This document shows positions 48,009 to 60,909 of a DNA stretch of 64,000 nt, in pieces. Numbering within the stretch: position 1 is the stretch's first letter; every line of letters starts with the position of its first letter. The stretch is from Paratinospora sagittata (Eukaryota > Streptophyta > Magnoliopsida > Ranunculales > Menispermaceae): assembly GCA_035771175.1 (NCBI GenBank), contig CM069600.1, positions 3,699,210 to 3,763,209 of the forward strand, given 5' to 3'. Both the position numbers and the translations under genes were made by a program. Under the pieces are notes generated by a model. It saw only the letters and a list, made by a program, of their open reading frames with translations. It was not told where the DNA came from and did no database searches.

Positions 48009-48970
48009 GGGTGGCAATTCGGGCCATTTGGCCCGACCCGACCTGGGCCCACCAGACTTAGGAATAATCGAGTCGGGTCGGGTCGGGCCAACGTTAAAAA
48101 GCCTTGGCCCATACCCAACCCAAATCATATATGGATCGGGCCTTTGGGTCGGGCCTTTGGACTACTAATATAACCAAATACGTATTTTCAGGTTAGATTA
48201 GTTACAATAAAATATAAATTTTAGTTAAATAATTAAATAAAACATACAAATTAAAAATATTATTTATTTAATTTATCTTAAATATGTGTTAATTTATTCT
48301 AAATGAATTAGTTTATGTATATAGTTAGATAATATATTTCCTTCTTTCATAATTTTAGCTCAACCCTTATTATAATTTAGTTAAATTCATTATATATTTA
48401 TATCTAGCCCTTCTACATACTTAATAAAGTATATTTGATATATATATAAGTTTGTGCGTGTGTATATGTATGTATAATATATTATCTAATTATATATTAC
48501 TCTTGAATCTTAATTATGTTTTGTTTTTACCATTTTATACTATAATTGTATACTATATATACTCTTATTAAGAAATAGAATAGGTATGTAGATTATTTGT
48601 TTTATTAAGAAATAGTCTAGGTATGTGGATTATTCGTATTATATACTTAATTGAACATACTCTTAATAATGTATATATAATACAAATATAAACCCTTAAT
48701 TAAATAACACTATTGACTTAATTAAATATATATTATACACATTTTATACACTCTTAATTGTAATAATACACTTGATTATGTTATTTTTATCATTATATAT
48801 ACATTATATATTTTTTTTGACACAATATATTATGTATGTGGTACGTATTATGTTTATATATACTATATATACTTTAATTATATATTTATATAACACAATT
48901 TTAATTATGTTTTGTTTTTTCATTTTATACTCTTAAATCTTAATTACGTGCACTTATATATTTTATATTT

Positions 48971-49009
<39 letters not shown>

Positions 49010-49236
49010 CATATATATAACCGGGCCTAATTTTTGGGCCTTTGAGTCGGGCCTTCGAGTCAGGCCTTTGGATCGAGTTAGCGGGTCGGGCTTGGTCTGT
49101 TATGTGATCCCAAATCCGTCCAATAAATTTTGAGACCGGGCCGGACTAGCCCATGTAATAGTCTGGCTAAAATTTGGACCGAGCCATTTATAATGGGCCG
49201 GGTTAGACCTATAGGCCTCGGGCCAAATTGTCACCC
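48009..49236. mobile_element. TIR element with GGGTCGGGCC-rich ends and AT-rich core
   Basis: Left end GGGTGGCAATTCGGGCC, right end (reversed) GGGTGACAATTTGGCCC. Both ends are followed by repeated gggtcggg / cccgaccc motifs, and the centre (about 48180-49010) is very AT-rich with TA runs. Overall 1228 bp. No transposase remnant and no clear target duplication. Confidence 0.6.
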
Positions 49237-50554
49237 TTCAAATAAAAATTAACTATAAATAACTATACAATTCAATGAGTTTTATTCATTTTATGTAAAA
49301 GATTTATTTTTATTTTTCAAGAAAAACTAAAACCAAAATAAGTTTTTTAAAAAATATTTAGTTTAATTTTTATATTCGTTTCATTTATATATTGATTTTT
49401 ATTTTTAGTAAAATCAAAACTAAAAATTTAATAAGTGTACAGAAATCATGTAGTTTAGTGGGTTTTATTCATTTTTCAAAATATTTATTTTTATTTTTAG
49501 AATATTAAAATCAGCCAAGCGTAAAAAAACAAGAGTAATGAGCGCCATGAGCATAAACTACAGAGCCTCTCTGTATTTTCAAAACTTAGAACACTACCTA
49601 TATTACTATATACATACCTGCATTGATGTGTTGCCAAGTGAAACTCAAGTTGCTTCATGAACTCACCTGTCCGTTTGTCCTCGTTACGACTTAAAAACCG
49701 CACAGGCTCTTCAACTCCTGAAAAATCTTGTTAGAATCTCTGGTATCGATCGTTCCAGCTTGTTTTTGTGTAATCGTTGTTTTGTTATATAGTCTGGTTT
49801 TGTTCATCTAATTTCAGCTCCTCCATTTACTGTTTCGATTAACGCAAATCTTTTTTTTTTTTTTTTCTGGATTCTATTCGGTGTTCTGGCGGTTTCTTTG
49901 AATCAATCATAAAGCAGAGAGAGATCTCTGAGTCTCAGCTCTTTTGGAATTTCAGATTTGCAGAGAAATTGCGTGATCATCAGAGGTCTATGTAGACATG
50001 GCGGATTTGATTGATTGAAAAGCTCATATTAAAAATTCTACTGAAATCAAAACTGAGATTCCCTCTTGTTTCTGCATTTACCATTACATTTTTTGCTATG
50101 GATATCTTGTGCGTTCTATTTAGATCACATATATAGGATGATAGATACAATCTTTTAAATTGATGCTTGAATTATGTCTGTTCAAATTTTGCATAATTTT
50201 CGTTTCTTCTTGGATTATCAAAGATACAGAGTGATGATAGGCATTATATATATAGATATCTTAAGTGTGAATTTGGTTCTACACTATAAATTTGCAAATT
50301 CGAAGTTGATTATCAAACATTTAAAGGATGTGGATGTTTCTCTTTGTGTTCTGGTCTGTTTAGAACATATCATAAATATATATTGTTGCTTCAAGTTCTT
50401 GCCAGTAAACTTGTTTTTTGATGACTGATACAAGTTAAAGATTTGCTTCAAGTTATTTTTCTAGTCAGAATAAGGGATTGGCTTTCAAATCTGAAAATTA
50501 ATCTGCAGAAGCTAGGTTTGTTGAAATCATATAGGAGGTATTAGAATCCGAAAC
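49237..50554. other. region upstream of the kinesin pseudogene
   Basis: No protein-coding gene seen. AT-rich with T tracts (around 49848-49867). It would contain the former promoter and leader of the KIN-1-like gene. Confidence 0.45.
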
Positions 50555-52215
50555 ATGTCGAATGTAAAAGTATGTGCTCGCTTCAGACCTTTAAATTCGA
50601 AAGAGAAAAGAGATGATGGTGATAGTATTTCCATTGAGAGCTTGGATTCCAAGTCCTTTATTTTCAAGGTTCCACCAAAATCTTATGCTCATTTAATTTC
50701 TGTATATCCACAAATGATTTGTTGAATAATAACATTCTTTCTTTGTAGGATGGGAAAGAGGAAGACTTCACATTCTCCTTCGATAGAGTGTTTTATCAGG
50801 ATTCTTTGCAATATGATGTTTATGAATTTCTTGCTCTGCCTATTATTCAAGGTATCAACCAGAAGTATTTGTTTTAGTATTCCTAGATTCCAAGCATTTT
50901 AAATTCCTTATTTATTGATCAATAAACTTTCGTTTGATTCATTAACATTTTGTTTTTAGCAGTTTGATTTTTTCATTTAACTTTAAAACTCATCTTCCTA
51001 AAACATATGTTGTTAATGCAATAAATGGAACAATCATTACTTACGGACAGGTAAAATGAGGTTTATCAAACCTTGATGCTAAGTGTTCTTTTTCAGCTTG
51101 CTTTCACCTCAGTTTTTTCTTTTTTTTTAAATATATACTTTTATAGGTTGATTGGGATTTTTAATATCTTCACTAATGATATTGAACCATATACAAACTC
51201 GTTCCCTGTTTGCACTTTTGCAGCCATTTATGTTTGATCCATCTATCATTTTTTTTTTTAACAAGAAACAAAAATGAGACCCTCTGATAATGGTTACCTC
51301 TGAGTTCTGCATTTGGATCAGACAGAAGCAGGAAAGACATATAGCATGGAGGTGAAGTAATCAATTCTAACTGTGAAATATTCCAATCAATGGGATTTAT
51401 CATATCTCTTTCTGACTGATATGTCGGAATATTCCCATAATGTATTCAGGGCCCAAGCATTCTGGAAGGTGAAGATCATAAAAAGGGACTTCTTCCATGA
51501 GTTGTGGAAAAACTCTTTGAGTGCTTCAAATCAGGTATACAATCAAGCTGTCGATGGTATTGAAACCCTAGTTTTCCACTTTCTTGCTTTCTGTCAGTAT
51601 TTGTTTCTTATGAACCTTCATTGTGGTTCTTTTAGGTGGAGATATATATGGAAAAAGTTAGGTTTGTATCTTCTGCAGAGGCTTTATTTCTCTCTATCAA
51701 AAGGGTCCCTTGCTCTTCCCAGCTTTTGAACATATTTTTTTCTGACCTTTTTCATGTACTTGGAGTGAATTTTTTTTTTTTTATCAATCATTGTTGTTTC
51801 CTTTTCATCAATTCTCAGAGACCTGTTAGATTTATCGAAAGTCAACTTACAAATAAAAGAGGGTAAGGCTCAAGGCATATTTTTGTTTGGAGTAACTGAG
51901 GTGAGCTAATTTTTTCAGACATATTTTATTCTATGTCCTCGCTAGGTTAGCTGCAATGGCTTCTTCATTCTTGAAATTTGGTTTTTAGTCCTATATATTC
52001 TTATGATAGTTCCCTGGTATTCTAATAGTTGATGAGGTTGTTTTCTCATATCTTAAGCATTTGTAATATGGTGTCACTGAAGCTAATAGGCTTTCCCACT
52101 TTCTTGTGCATATTGTTAATTATAAGAACCTCAACCTACAAACCAAATTAGATTATATCTGCATCACTTGAACGTTAAGAAATTAGGAAAGAATTTGGCA
52201 AATATATGAATAGTT

Positions 52216-52415
52216 TGGAACCATTTTTTTTTTTTTGACAACTTAGTGGTATCCGAACCTTCAGCCCGACTAATCCACTAAGGCCCCTGGCAAAATCGAG
52301 CGGGAGACACCCCAGTGGCCAACACTGATAAGGCAGGAGTCGAACTCGTGACCTTGTTTCATGAGATGAGAGCCCCAAGCCACTCAGCCAACCAAGCGTT
52401 GGTTCTGGAACCATT
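52216..52415 (-). mobile_element. tRNA-derived SINE in a kinesin intron
   Basis: The insert is 52226-52405. TGGAACCATT flanks it at 52216-52225 and 52406-52415. Reading minus, a perfect A box TGGCTGAGTGG (52390-52380) and a perfect B box GTTCGACTC (52345-52337) are followed by a poly(A) tail (poly(T) near 52224-52236). The sequence after the B box does not form a tRNA. Confidence 0.92.
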
Positions 52416-53109
52416 ATCTTAAGTTGTATATGTTTCATCTGCTTTGTAATAGATTCTTTCTTCTCTGGTTTTCAGATCTCTATTTTAGACCCTGCAGAGG
52501 CTTTAATACAACTATCTGTGAGACAAATGCTTAAACACACATTTCAAACTTTTTTTTTTTGAATATATAATATTGGATTCTTGATTTAGACCTTAAAAAT
52601 ACAGAAAGGAATTACTACTAGGACTATTGGGGAGACTCGTATCCTTGCTGGCAAGGGAAAAGGCCATCTAACTTCACTTACAAGCTTTAATTTACACAAT
52701 TCCTAGTTATTAATTCTGGTCATGGCATTCATGCCTCCCATCAAACTTTAACCCAGATAGAAATGAACATGGCTAGTAGCAGGAGTCACTGTGCCTATGT
52801 CTTTACAGTCCAGCAGCAAACTGTAAAGGAGACTGGGTATGAATTATGATGTCTAGAATCAAATAACCAAATTCTTATCTAAAACATGGAGTGTTCCTCA
52901 AACTCCGAGAACATGACAGGTTCAAAACTGGAAAACTAATACTTGTGGACTCGGCTGGATCTGAAAATATAGAGAAAACAGGAGCTGAAGGGAGAATTCT
53001 TGAAGGAGCAAAAACCATAAACAAGTCACTTTCTGCCCTTGGGAACGTAATCAAGGCTCTGACTGACGATAACCTTGGCAAAGCAAACCACATTCCATAT
53101 TGTGATTCT

Positions 53110-54010
53110 AAGATTACTCGGACCATTTTCCTTCGACCATTTTCTTTGGAATTTTTTCCTTCCTAATGATCTTACTGTAGGCCAACAAGTTGAATTTTCA
53201 TCCTTGACTTCATTACTGGGCTCGTTTAGAATGTTAATGGGTATTGATAGATTTGTATGGGCCCATCATCCTTCCGGTACCTTCTCTTGTCCATCCTTGT
53301 TCCATTACCTTATTGATGAGGCTTCGTATCCAGTGATCCCTATTGCCTCCATTATTTGAAAAGCTCATATACCATCGAAAGTTAAAGTGTTTGGGTGGAT
53401 CTTGCGTCATAACAAGCTTAATATGGGTGATGTCCTACAACAAAGATTTCCTCACATTGCACTTTTACCTTGTTGTTGTCCCATGTGTTTACAGGATGAA
53501 GATTCTACTATAGACTTGATTTTCAGACGCTCTTATTCAATGCATTTATGGAGAGAATGTTAGTTGAGAATTAGGGGGAACTTTTCACCACCGACTTGTT
53601 TTGAGGAGTGTATCAATCTTGGGAACATTAGAAGATTTAGTAATCATGGTGCAAATGTTACGAGAGTGGCAACTTTAACTACGTTATGGATGGTTTGGAA
53701 GGAGCGTAATTACCAGATTTTTGAAGGTGTTAAAAGAAGTTGTGATTGCCTTTGGAATGATATTCTCATTAATGCTAGTTCATGGGTAGTTGCATTCAAG
53801 CTTAATGGTGACTTCTCTATCAATGATTAGGTTAGAAGTTGGGGGGAATGTATTAAGTGAGAGATGTTATGTCTTGATTATTTATGCATGTTTTGTTGTC
53901 TTTGATTTTGAGTACCCTGGTACTCCTTGTTTTGTTTTGACTGTTACTTTTAAGAATTAATATATCTTGTTTGTTTCCTCTCAAAAAAAAAAAAAAAAAA
54001 GATTACTCAG
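53110..54010 (+). mobile_element. 5'-truncated L1 copy inside a kinesin exon
   Basis: The insert is about 53122-53998. The repeats AAGATTACTCGG (53110-53121) and AAGATTACTCAG (53999-54010) flank it, the second joining the continuation QILQDDL of the motor. It encodes a zf-RVT-like fragment (SKVKVFGWILRHNKLNMG, CCCPMCLQDED, WMVWKERNYQIFEG) and ends in poly(A) (53982-54000). Confidence 0.88.
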
Positions 54011-54055
54011 ATTCTTCAAGATGATCTTGTAAGTCCTCCTCCTCCCTTTTGTCAT

Positions 54056-54335
54056 GTAACATTCTTATACTTTTTTTTTTTTTGAGAAGAAACAAGGTAA
54101 CTATATTAATAATATAAAGGTACATATATTGTGGGCATGAGTGATGCCCACCATGCGTATCGGCTAAAAGAACAGCCCGGCTGCATGTATCCCATCATTA
54201 CAATCTCATTGATAACTATACCCTACCCCGTGCATACATCTATCCCAATTTAATAACCAGTTTAAAACAGAAAAGCCCTTGGCTAAAGGTGAAGCAAAGA
54301 CCCATGTACTAGCCCTTGGTAACATTCTTATACTT
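54056..54335 (-). mobile_element. short L1 3' end in the next kinesin intron
   Basis: The 17-bp repeat GTAACATTCTTATACTT lies at 54056-54072 and 54319-54335. The 246-bp insert begins with poly(T) on the plus strand, so the copy reads minus. Before its poly(A), the minus strand has ttgtttcttctc, like the 3' end of the L1 copy at 53998. Confidence 0.85.
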
Positions 54336-54839
54336 ACGTATTGAACTTTCTCTTTTCTTCACAGGGTGGGAACTTGCGAACTGCATTACTCCTTTGTTGC
54401 TCACCAAGCACTTCAAATGTATCAGACAACCTTTCTACCCTTCGCTTTGGTACAAGGCAAGTGAAACAAATAAACACAAACCTTCTTGTTTCCATCTTTA
54501 CAACCTTAAATAGCTGAACAACTGAGTTATATATATGACGGAGCAAAGCATATAAAAACGTTACCAAGAGTCAATCACAATATAGACAAGGTCAACAAGA
54601 AGCAAATATTTCGCTCTTCGAACGTGGATGAATCATGCCAAAGAATATTGGATAAGAAACGCTTGTATCTCTATATTTTTCAATTTATGCTTCTTCACTT
54701 TTATGTTTAGTTATTGCATTGAAGTTTGTGTCAAATTCACTACCAATCTTCTCTCCCTCTCTGATTCACAACCCAAGTCTATATATTACAAAATACAGAG
54801 ACTAAAATAATGAAAAGTATTCCTCAAAAGATACAATCA

Positions 54840-57800
54840 TATCGTAATACCCCCCCTCAAGTTGGAGCGTGAAGATCACGAACGCCCAACTTGGAGAGTA
54901 GAAACTCAAAGTTCGCTTTTCCCAACGCTTTTGTAAATATGTCTGCCAATTGAACACTAGTAGAAACATATGACGGAAAAATCAGCCCTTCAGTCACCGC
55001 ATCTCGAACAAAATGGCAGTCAGCCTCTATATGCTTTGTTCTTTCGTGAAAAATCGGATTTTGAGCAATGTACAACGCCAACTGACTATCACAAAACAAC
55101 TTTATACCCTTCGGATGTCGCACACCCAAGTCGCTTAAAAGTTGGTTAAGCCACTTTAACTCACACACTGTTGCCGCCATTGATCTATACTCAACCTCCG
55201 CAGACGATCTAGACACTGTTTGTTGCTTCTTGGTCTTCCACGACACAGGAGAACAACCAAGAAACACAAACCATCCTGTCAAGGAACGCCGCGTAAGTGG
55301 ACAACTAGCCCAATCCGAATCACACCACCCTTCTAGATGTAGATCACTATCAGCACGAAGCAAAATCCCTTGCCTCGGACTCTTCTTCAAATATCTCACG
55401 ACCCTGAGAGCTGCCTCCCAATGATCCTCACGAGGTTGTTGCATAAATTGGGACAAGATATGAATCGAATATGCAAGATCAGGTCTCGTCACAGACAAGT
55501 AAATCAATCGCCCTACAAGTCGCCTATAAGGCGTCGGATCCGCAAGGAATTCGCCCTTAGCAAGGGCCAAATTGTGATTTTGTTCCATAGGAAATGCCGC
55601 AGGCTTGGCTCCCAATAAACCCGTTTCAGAAATTATCTCGAGTGTGTATTTTCTTTGGCAAAGAAAAATTCCTTCTGGATTACGGGCTACCTCTAGCTCT
55701 AAGTAATACTTCAAAACTCCCAAATCCTTCATATGAAAGCACCTGCCAAGGTAATCTTTAAAAGTTGTCAATGCAACCTTATCATTCCCTGCAATAATCA
55801 AGTCATCAACATAAACTAACACGTTGATCTGAGTTCTTCCCCTGCACAACCCAAATAAGGAATAATCTGAATAGGATTGCACAAAACCATAATTCTTCAA
55901 CGCTGTTGGCAGTTTTGCAGACCAACATCGGGGAGCTTGTTTCAGACCATACAACGACTTTTTCAACTTGCAAACCATGTTAGGATTTGTATTTTTGAAA
56001 CATGGAGGAACCTTCATATAAACCTCCTCACTTAAGTCACCGTGAAGGAAAACATTATGCACATCCATTTGATGTACCTCCCAATTTTTAACAGCAGCAA
56101 TTGCAAGAAAAATACGAACCGTCGCCTTTTTTGCCACAGGAGCAAATGTCTCGTTATAGTCAATTCCTTCCACCTGATGATTGCCATAGATCACAAGTCT
56201 AGCTTTGAGTCGCTCTATGCTGCCATCAGACTTATACTTGATTTTATATATCCACTGGCTCCCTAGTGCTTTCTTGCCGGGTGGAAGAGTCTCCATTACC
56301 CAAGTCTCATTGTCTTCAAGGGCTCGTATTTCCTTACCCATCGCATCTCGCCATCTCGAGTCTTTCATCGCTTCTTTAAAATGCTTCGGCTCATGTCCCG
56401 CTGTCACAACTGCAAGAAAATTCCTATGTCTCACAGAAAAACGTTCACAATTCACAAAATGTGTTAAAGGATAGGGCGTACCTGAGGAAGAGGAAGGAGC
56501 TGATGAATTCTCAGATGGACTTATTTTCCGTATAGTATGAGTAACAAAATCACGATACCGTGTTGAAGGAGTTTTGGTTCGTTTTCCTCGCCCTAGCTCA
56601 CCGTCAACTTCCACACCTTGCTCCCCCACCGTATTCTCTAGCCCCTCATCACGCACATCCTCATGTACGGGCTGCTGCTCGGGCTGCACTGCAACACCAG
56701 ACCCCCCCTCGAGGGTGGATGCTGGTTCCAACCCCCCCTCAGCGCACGCAGCACACTCATCGGCACCCTCATCCTCACTCCATGCCCCATCCTCATTGTT
56801 CGCCAGCACAGGAGTCACCACATTCCTTGGTTGGTTTGGCGCAAAAGGAAATTCTTTCTCAAAGAACTTCACATCCCTCGATACAAAGTACTCATGTGTT
56901 TCTAAATCATACAATTTCCAACCTTTCTTCCCAAAAGGACAGCCAACAAAGATACATTTACGGCTTTTACTTGCAAATTTATCACCTTTGTGTCGTTGAT
57001 TATGAGCATAGCAAAGACAACCAAATACACGAATAGCATCATAAGAAGGCACTTTCCCAAACAACATTTCATATGGCGATTTAGTCTTAAGTAAAGTAGA
57101 GGGTGTCCTATTAATCAAGTGACATGCTGCCAACACACATTCACCCCAAAATTTGATTGGTAAGTTCCCTTGAAATCTTAGGGCTCTAGCCACATTTAAA
57201 ATGTGTTGATGCTTTCTCTCAACTCTCCCATTTTGTTGAGGAGTCCCAACACAAGAAGTCTAAAAAATAATCCCATTATTTTGAAAATAATCATGCAAAC
57301 AATTAAATTCGGTCCCATTGTCACTTCTCACACGTTTTATCACTTGTTCAAATTGACGTTCAACCATAGCAACAAAATTAAGAAACACAGATTCAACTTC
57401 CATTTTATTGCAAAGTAAATAGATCCAAACTCCTCTTGAAAAATCATCTACTATTGTCAAAAAATAGGTAGCCCCACACGAAGAACGAGCCTTATAAGGC
57501 CCCCACAAATCCAAATGAACAAGTTCAAAAATCCTACCAGCTTTATTCGTACTAATTGGAAAACTAGATCTAGGTTGCTTTGCACGCGGACACATATCAC
57601 AAGATTTATTATTTGACCTACAAGAATGACTTACAGTCGGAATCATCTTCAATATTTTCTCCGACGGATGCCCCATTCTTTGATGCCATAACTCGAACGG
57701 CGAATCACCATCCATTGTCAAGACATTCACTTGAGGAACACCACGGAAAAAATAAAGTCCATCCAATCTTTCACCCGCTCCAATCACCTTCCTCATCGGT

Positions 57801-58282
57801 TGGTCCTGTATAACACAAATATTATTAGTGAATTGTACAACACAATTTGATTCATCGATTAATTGAGTAACAGAAATTAAATTGCATGTCAATTGTGGGA
57901 CATAAAGCACATTGTCGAGCTTCAATCCTCCTGGCAGCACGACACTCCCCTCTTGGTTTGCTTCTGCCGTGTTTCCATCCGGCAAACCCACCTGACAGTA
58001 TTGCACCTTTCTCACATTCTTCAAAATAGACAAGTCGCATGTCACATGGTTCGACGCTCCTGTATCGATAATCCAACTAAAATGACTGTTTTTACCATGT
58101 AGTCGATTTTTTGTTTTGTCGAAGTTCAAAAATGCAAGAAGTTGCTGCAGTTGCGTTGCGGAAACACCTGCAAGAGCCGCAGCGTCGGTTGCACCTGCCA
58201 GCCCCCAGATGAAGTTCCAGCCCCGCCATTTTATGTGCGCGGACAGGCAGTACACCATGCCCTCCGCCGGCCATGAGCACAC
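54840..58282 (-). pseudogene. broken Ty1/copia retrotransposon
   Basis: The minus-strand frame runs from 58282 to 54857, broken by one in-frame TAG (57262-57260). Upstream part: protease DTGASNH, integrase HHCC (WHQRMGHPSEK, CDMCPRAKQ), HLDLWGP and DDFSRG. Downstream part: PQQNGRVERK, reverse transcriptase VYVDDLIIAG, RNase H CDSDWAS and SSAEVEYRSMA. A purine tract TTGAGGGGGGG and LTR-like sequence (tattacgatatg...) follow at about 54865-54460, but no LTR border was fixed. The gag N-terminus and zinc knuckle are missing, because the sequence past 58282 is shifted and then interrupted by the solo LTR. The RT/RNase H resemble the Ale/Retrofit group; this is a tentative reading. Confidence 0.85.
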
Positions 58283-58383
58283 GTGGAGGTTAAAGTACTA
58301 ATCCAAGTGGCTCGCGAATCGAACGGAATCGCGACGGTGACGATAAACCAACCGAAATCACGGTTCACGGTTCACTGTTCATT

Positions 58384-60909
58384 GGGACTGTAACATCCCG
58401 TAATTTTAATTAAATAACTACGTTGAAGTACGCGTATATCGAGATGTATAATATACGTATTTTATACGTATAAGCTAAATATACACGTGATACTACACGT
58501 ATTTGATACGTATGCGTTAAATATACGCGTGTATAAATAATTAATTTATGGGGTTGGTTAATTAAAAATGTGAAGTGGAATATGATTTAATGAATTATGA
58601 ATAGTATGATTGAAATTGAATTATTAAATGATTTATATGAATGAGATGAGTTGAATTGAATGAAATTGATGGAGGAGTTGGTTATTAAGGGGAACCTAGG
58701 TGTATTGAATCATATAAATATCAACTATCATGTTAACCAATCTCTCAACGTTGAATGAATAAGAAAAAACAAAACAAAAGAATAAAAAAAAATGATGTAT
58801 AAAAAGAGAAGAAGAGATATGAAAGGAGTGGAGTTGCAAACAAAAAAATATATATATATAAATAAATTCACAAGTTGGTTCCAACGTGTGACAAGCAATA
58901 CAATAAAAAAAAGGGTAATAAAATATAAAGAAGTTGCTGAATGTTGAATAAAAAAAAAAAAAAACAAGAAGGAGGAAAAGAAGGAAACGATGTTTCCAGA
59001 GAGGGAAAGAGAAGAAGCAGAGAGAAGAAGGAGGAGAAGGAAAGGGGGAAACGCGGACTTCGCGTCCAATCAAGCCTCGCGGTAAGTGATTTTCACGCTA
59101 TTTCTTCGTGAAATTACTATCTAAGCTAGATATAACGATTCTAGCGGATTAATTTTGACTGTGGGAGCCGTTTTACGGCGTTTTGACAAATTGGGGTTTT
59201 GACCCCAACGTGAATGAAAACTCGCTATGAAGCTAGAAAAATGCTTCATGGACTGTTAGAAACCCGAATATGTGGTTAGATTCAATTTTATGATTTTTGG
59301 AGCCGTTGGACAATTTTAATACAATATACATCTTTCGGATGAATAGTAAAAATAAATGGTAATGGTAAATAGTGAATAGTGAATAGTGAATAGTAAATGT
59401 GAATAGTGAAAATGAATAGTGAATAGTAATAGTGAATAGTGAATAGTGAAAATGAATAGTGAAAGTGAATAGTGAAAATGAATAGTATTGTGAACAGTGA
59501 TGTGCATCCAATGAAACTCCGGTTTGAGATCACAGAATCATAGAGAACTGAATTCCAGACGTTTCGATGCTAAAATTGTGATTTTTGGATATGAGGTGAT
59601 AGTTTTAGTAACTAAGTATATGGTGTCGTGAAAATCTATTTTCACTGTTCTTTCTTTTGAAAATATCTAGATTGACCACAGAAACGAGATAGTAGTTTCT
59701 TCAACTGCTTATGAGTCCTAAATGGATTTATTATTCGTGATTTGAAGTGAGTTGAGAAATGAAAGATGTAAATAGATATGAATACAAGAAATTGAATTAT
59801 GGAGTGATTATGACAGGTTAAATTCGTTGGATTTAACTTGGAGCTGGACTCGAAAGCGACGATGATTGGGTTTAAGTTGAACGTGTTGTACTGTGAGTAT
59901 AGTTTTCTTGATTTGGTTCTTGTATGGCATTGTACGCATATAAACTGTTTGATTGTACGCATGTGATATTATATATAAGGCATTGAGTTTTATGGATCAT
60001 GCAAACTAATTTTAGCATTGGAGTGTGTAATGATGAGGCTTTGCGATTCCTCATTGTCATTTCGTTAGGTCTGTCCTAACAAGGGTTGCGATCCTTGAAA
60101 TGACTGTTACTTGGGTAATGAGATGTTGTGGCTACCTTGTAACGGCCATACAAGGGTTAGACTCGCTCTCGTGCCTTGCGGAGGAGGGAGATTGTGTGAA
60201 TTGGGTCATGAGAAGTTGTGTCTACCTTGTACGACCATACAAGGGTTAGACCCGCTCTCTTGCCTTGCGGAGGAGGGAGATTGTGCATTATGATATTGAA
60301 AATCATGCAATTTATGTTGTTGGCATGTATAATATATTTGTTGAATGATGCATGTGTTGAATAAGTGTTTGAAATGATTTTAAATGTCATATTTCTCTAA
60401 ATGCATATAATTGTCATCTCAAGAACTATATTCACTGAGCTGTTGTTTGCTCACCCCATTTCCTCCAATCTTTCAGGTATTGAGTCGAAGGGAAAAGAAA
60501 CTTGTCTGGTATGTGTATGTATGCTTGGAGGAAATAAATACTATTTACGTTATTTTGATATGTATAATTATCACACGCGATATATATGTAATATCACCTA
60601 GATGGGTTGTGTGGTAAGATTATATAATGCTTGGGATGATGAAATGAGATGATCATAGATATTTAGTTGGTGAGAATTTCATTTGTGGAATGAATGGAAT
60701 CAATGTGAATGGAATGATCATCTTTATATATATGGAATTTGATTTGATGTGTGGTATAAAAAAAAAAAATATTCTGTACATTTTGGGAATGTTTGTGAGA
60801 GTACGTGAAGGCTGACAGTGTATTATATACTGTATATGGGTTTGTACAGTGTATAGTACGTTGTGCCGGTCATGACGTCAGCCTACGTCAGGGGCGTCGT
60901 GACAGGGAC
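58384..60909 (+). mobile_element. solo LTR, 2516 bp
   Basis: The element is 58389-60904, flanked by GGGAC at 58384-58388 and 60905-60909. It starts TGTAACATCCCGTAATTTTA and ends GGGGCGTCGTGACA. Inside are a GAATAGT-rich run (about 59340-59490) and a roughly 100-bp duplicated block (ctaccttgtaacggccatac, about 60133-60290). No internal coding, primer site or second LTR was found, so it is most simply the product of LTR-LTR recombination. The family is not identified; a Ty3-type source is possible from length and ends. Confidence 0.9.

Larger units (their letters stand above)
50555..54456 (+). pseudogene. KIN1: kinesin-1-like (KIN-1) motor pseudogene
   Basis: Starts MSNVKVCARFRPLNSKEKRD (50555-50668), exon 2 50749-50851 (DGKEEDFTFSFDRVFYQDS). 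It closely follows plant KIN-1 motors through VEIYMEKVR (about 51636-51661), [36 protein letters not shown] and [19 protein letters not shown] to NLSTLRFGTR. Lesions: P-loop GQTGAGKT reads GQTEAGKT; a stop TGA replaces an arginine codon after KKGLLP (about 51503); switch II DLAGSE reads DSAGSE; YRDSK reads YCDSK; the acceptor before NAINGTIITYGQ (about 51011) looks mutated; the final donor is gc. L1 sequence interrupts an exon at 53122. KIN-1 is a microtubule motor tied to meiosis in Arabidopsis. Confidence 0.88.

Noticed and set aside
56560..57036. Pro/His-rich open frame of about 158 codons on the plus strand
   Set aside because: It is antisense to the copia pol frame, and its composition follows from the complementary coding sequence.
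57260..57262. Recoded stop codon in the copia element
   Set aside because: The element also lacks part of gag and has no clear intact LTR pair, so ordinary decay is the simpler explanation.
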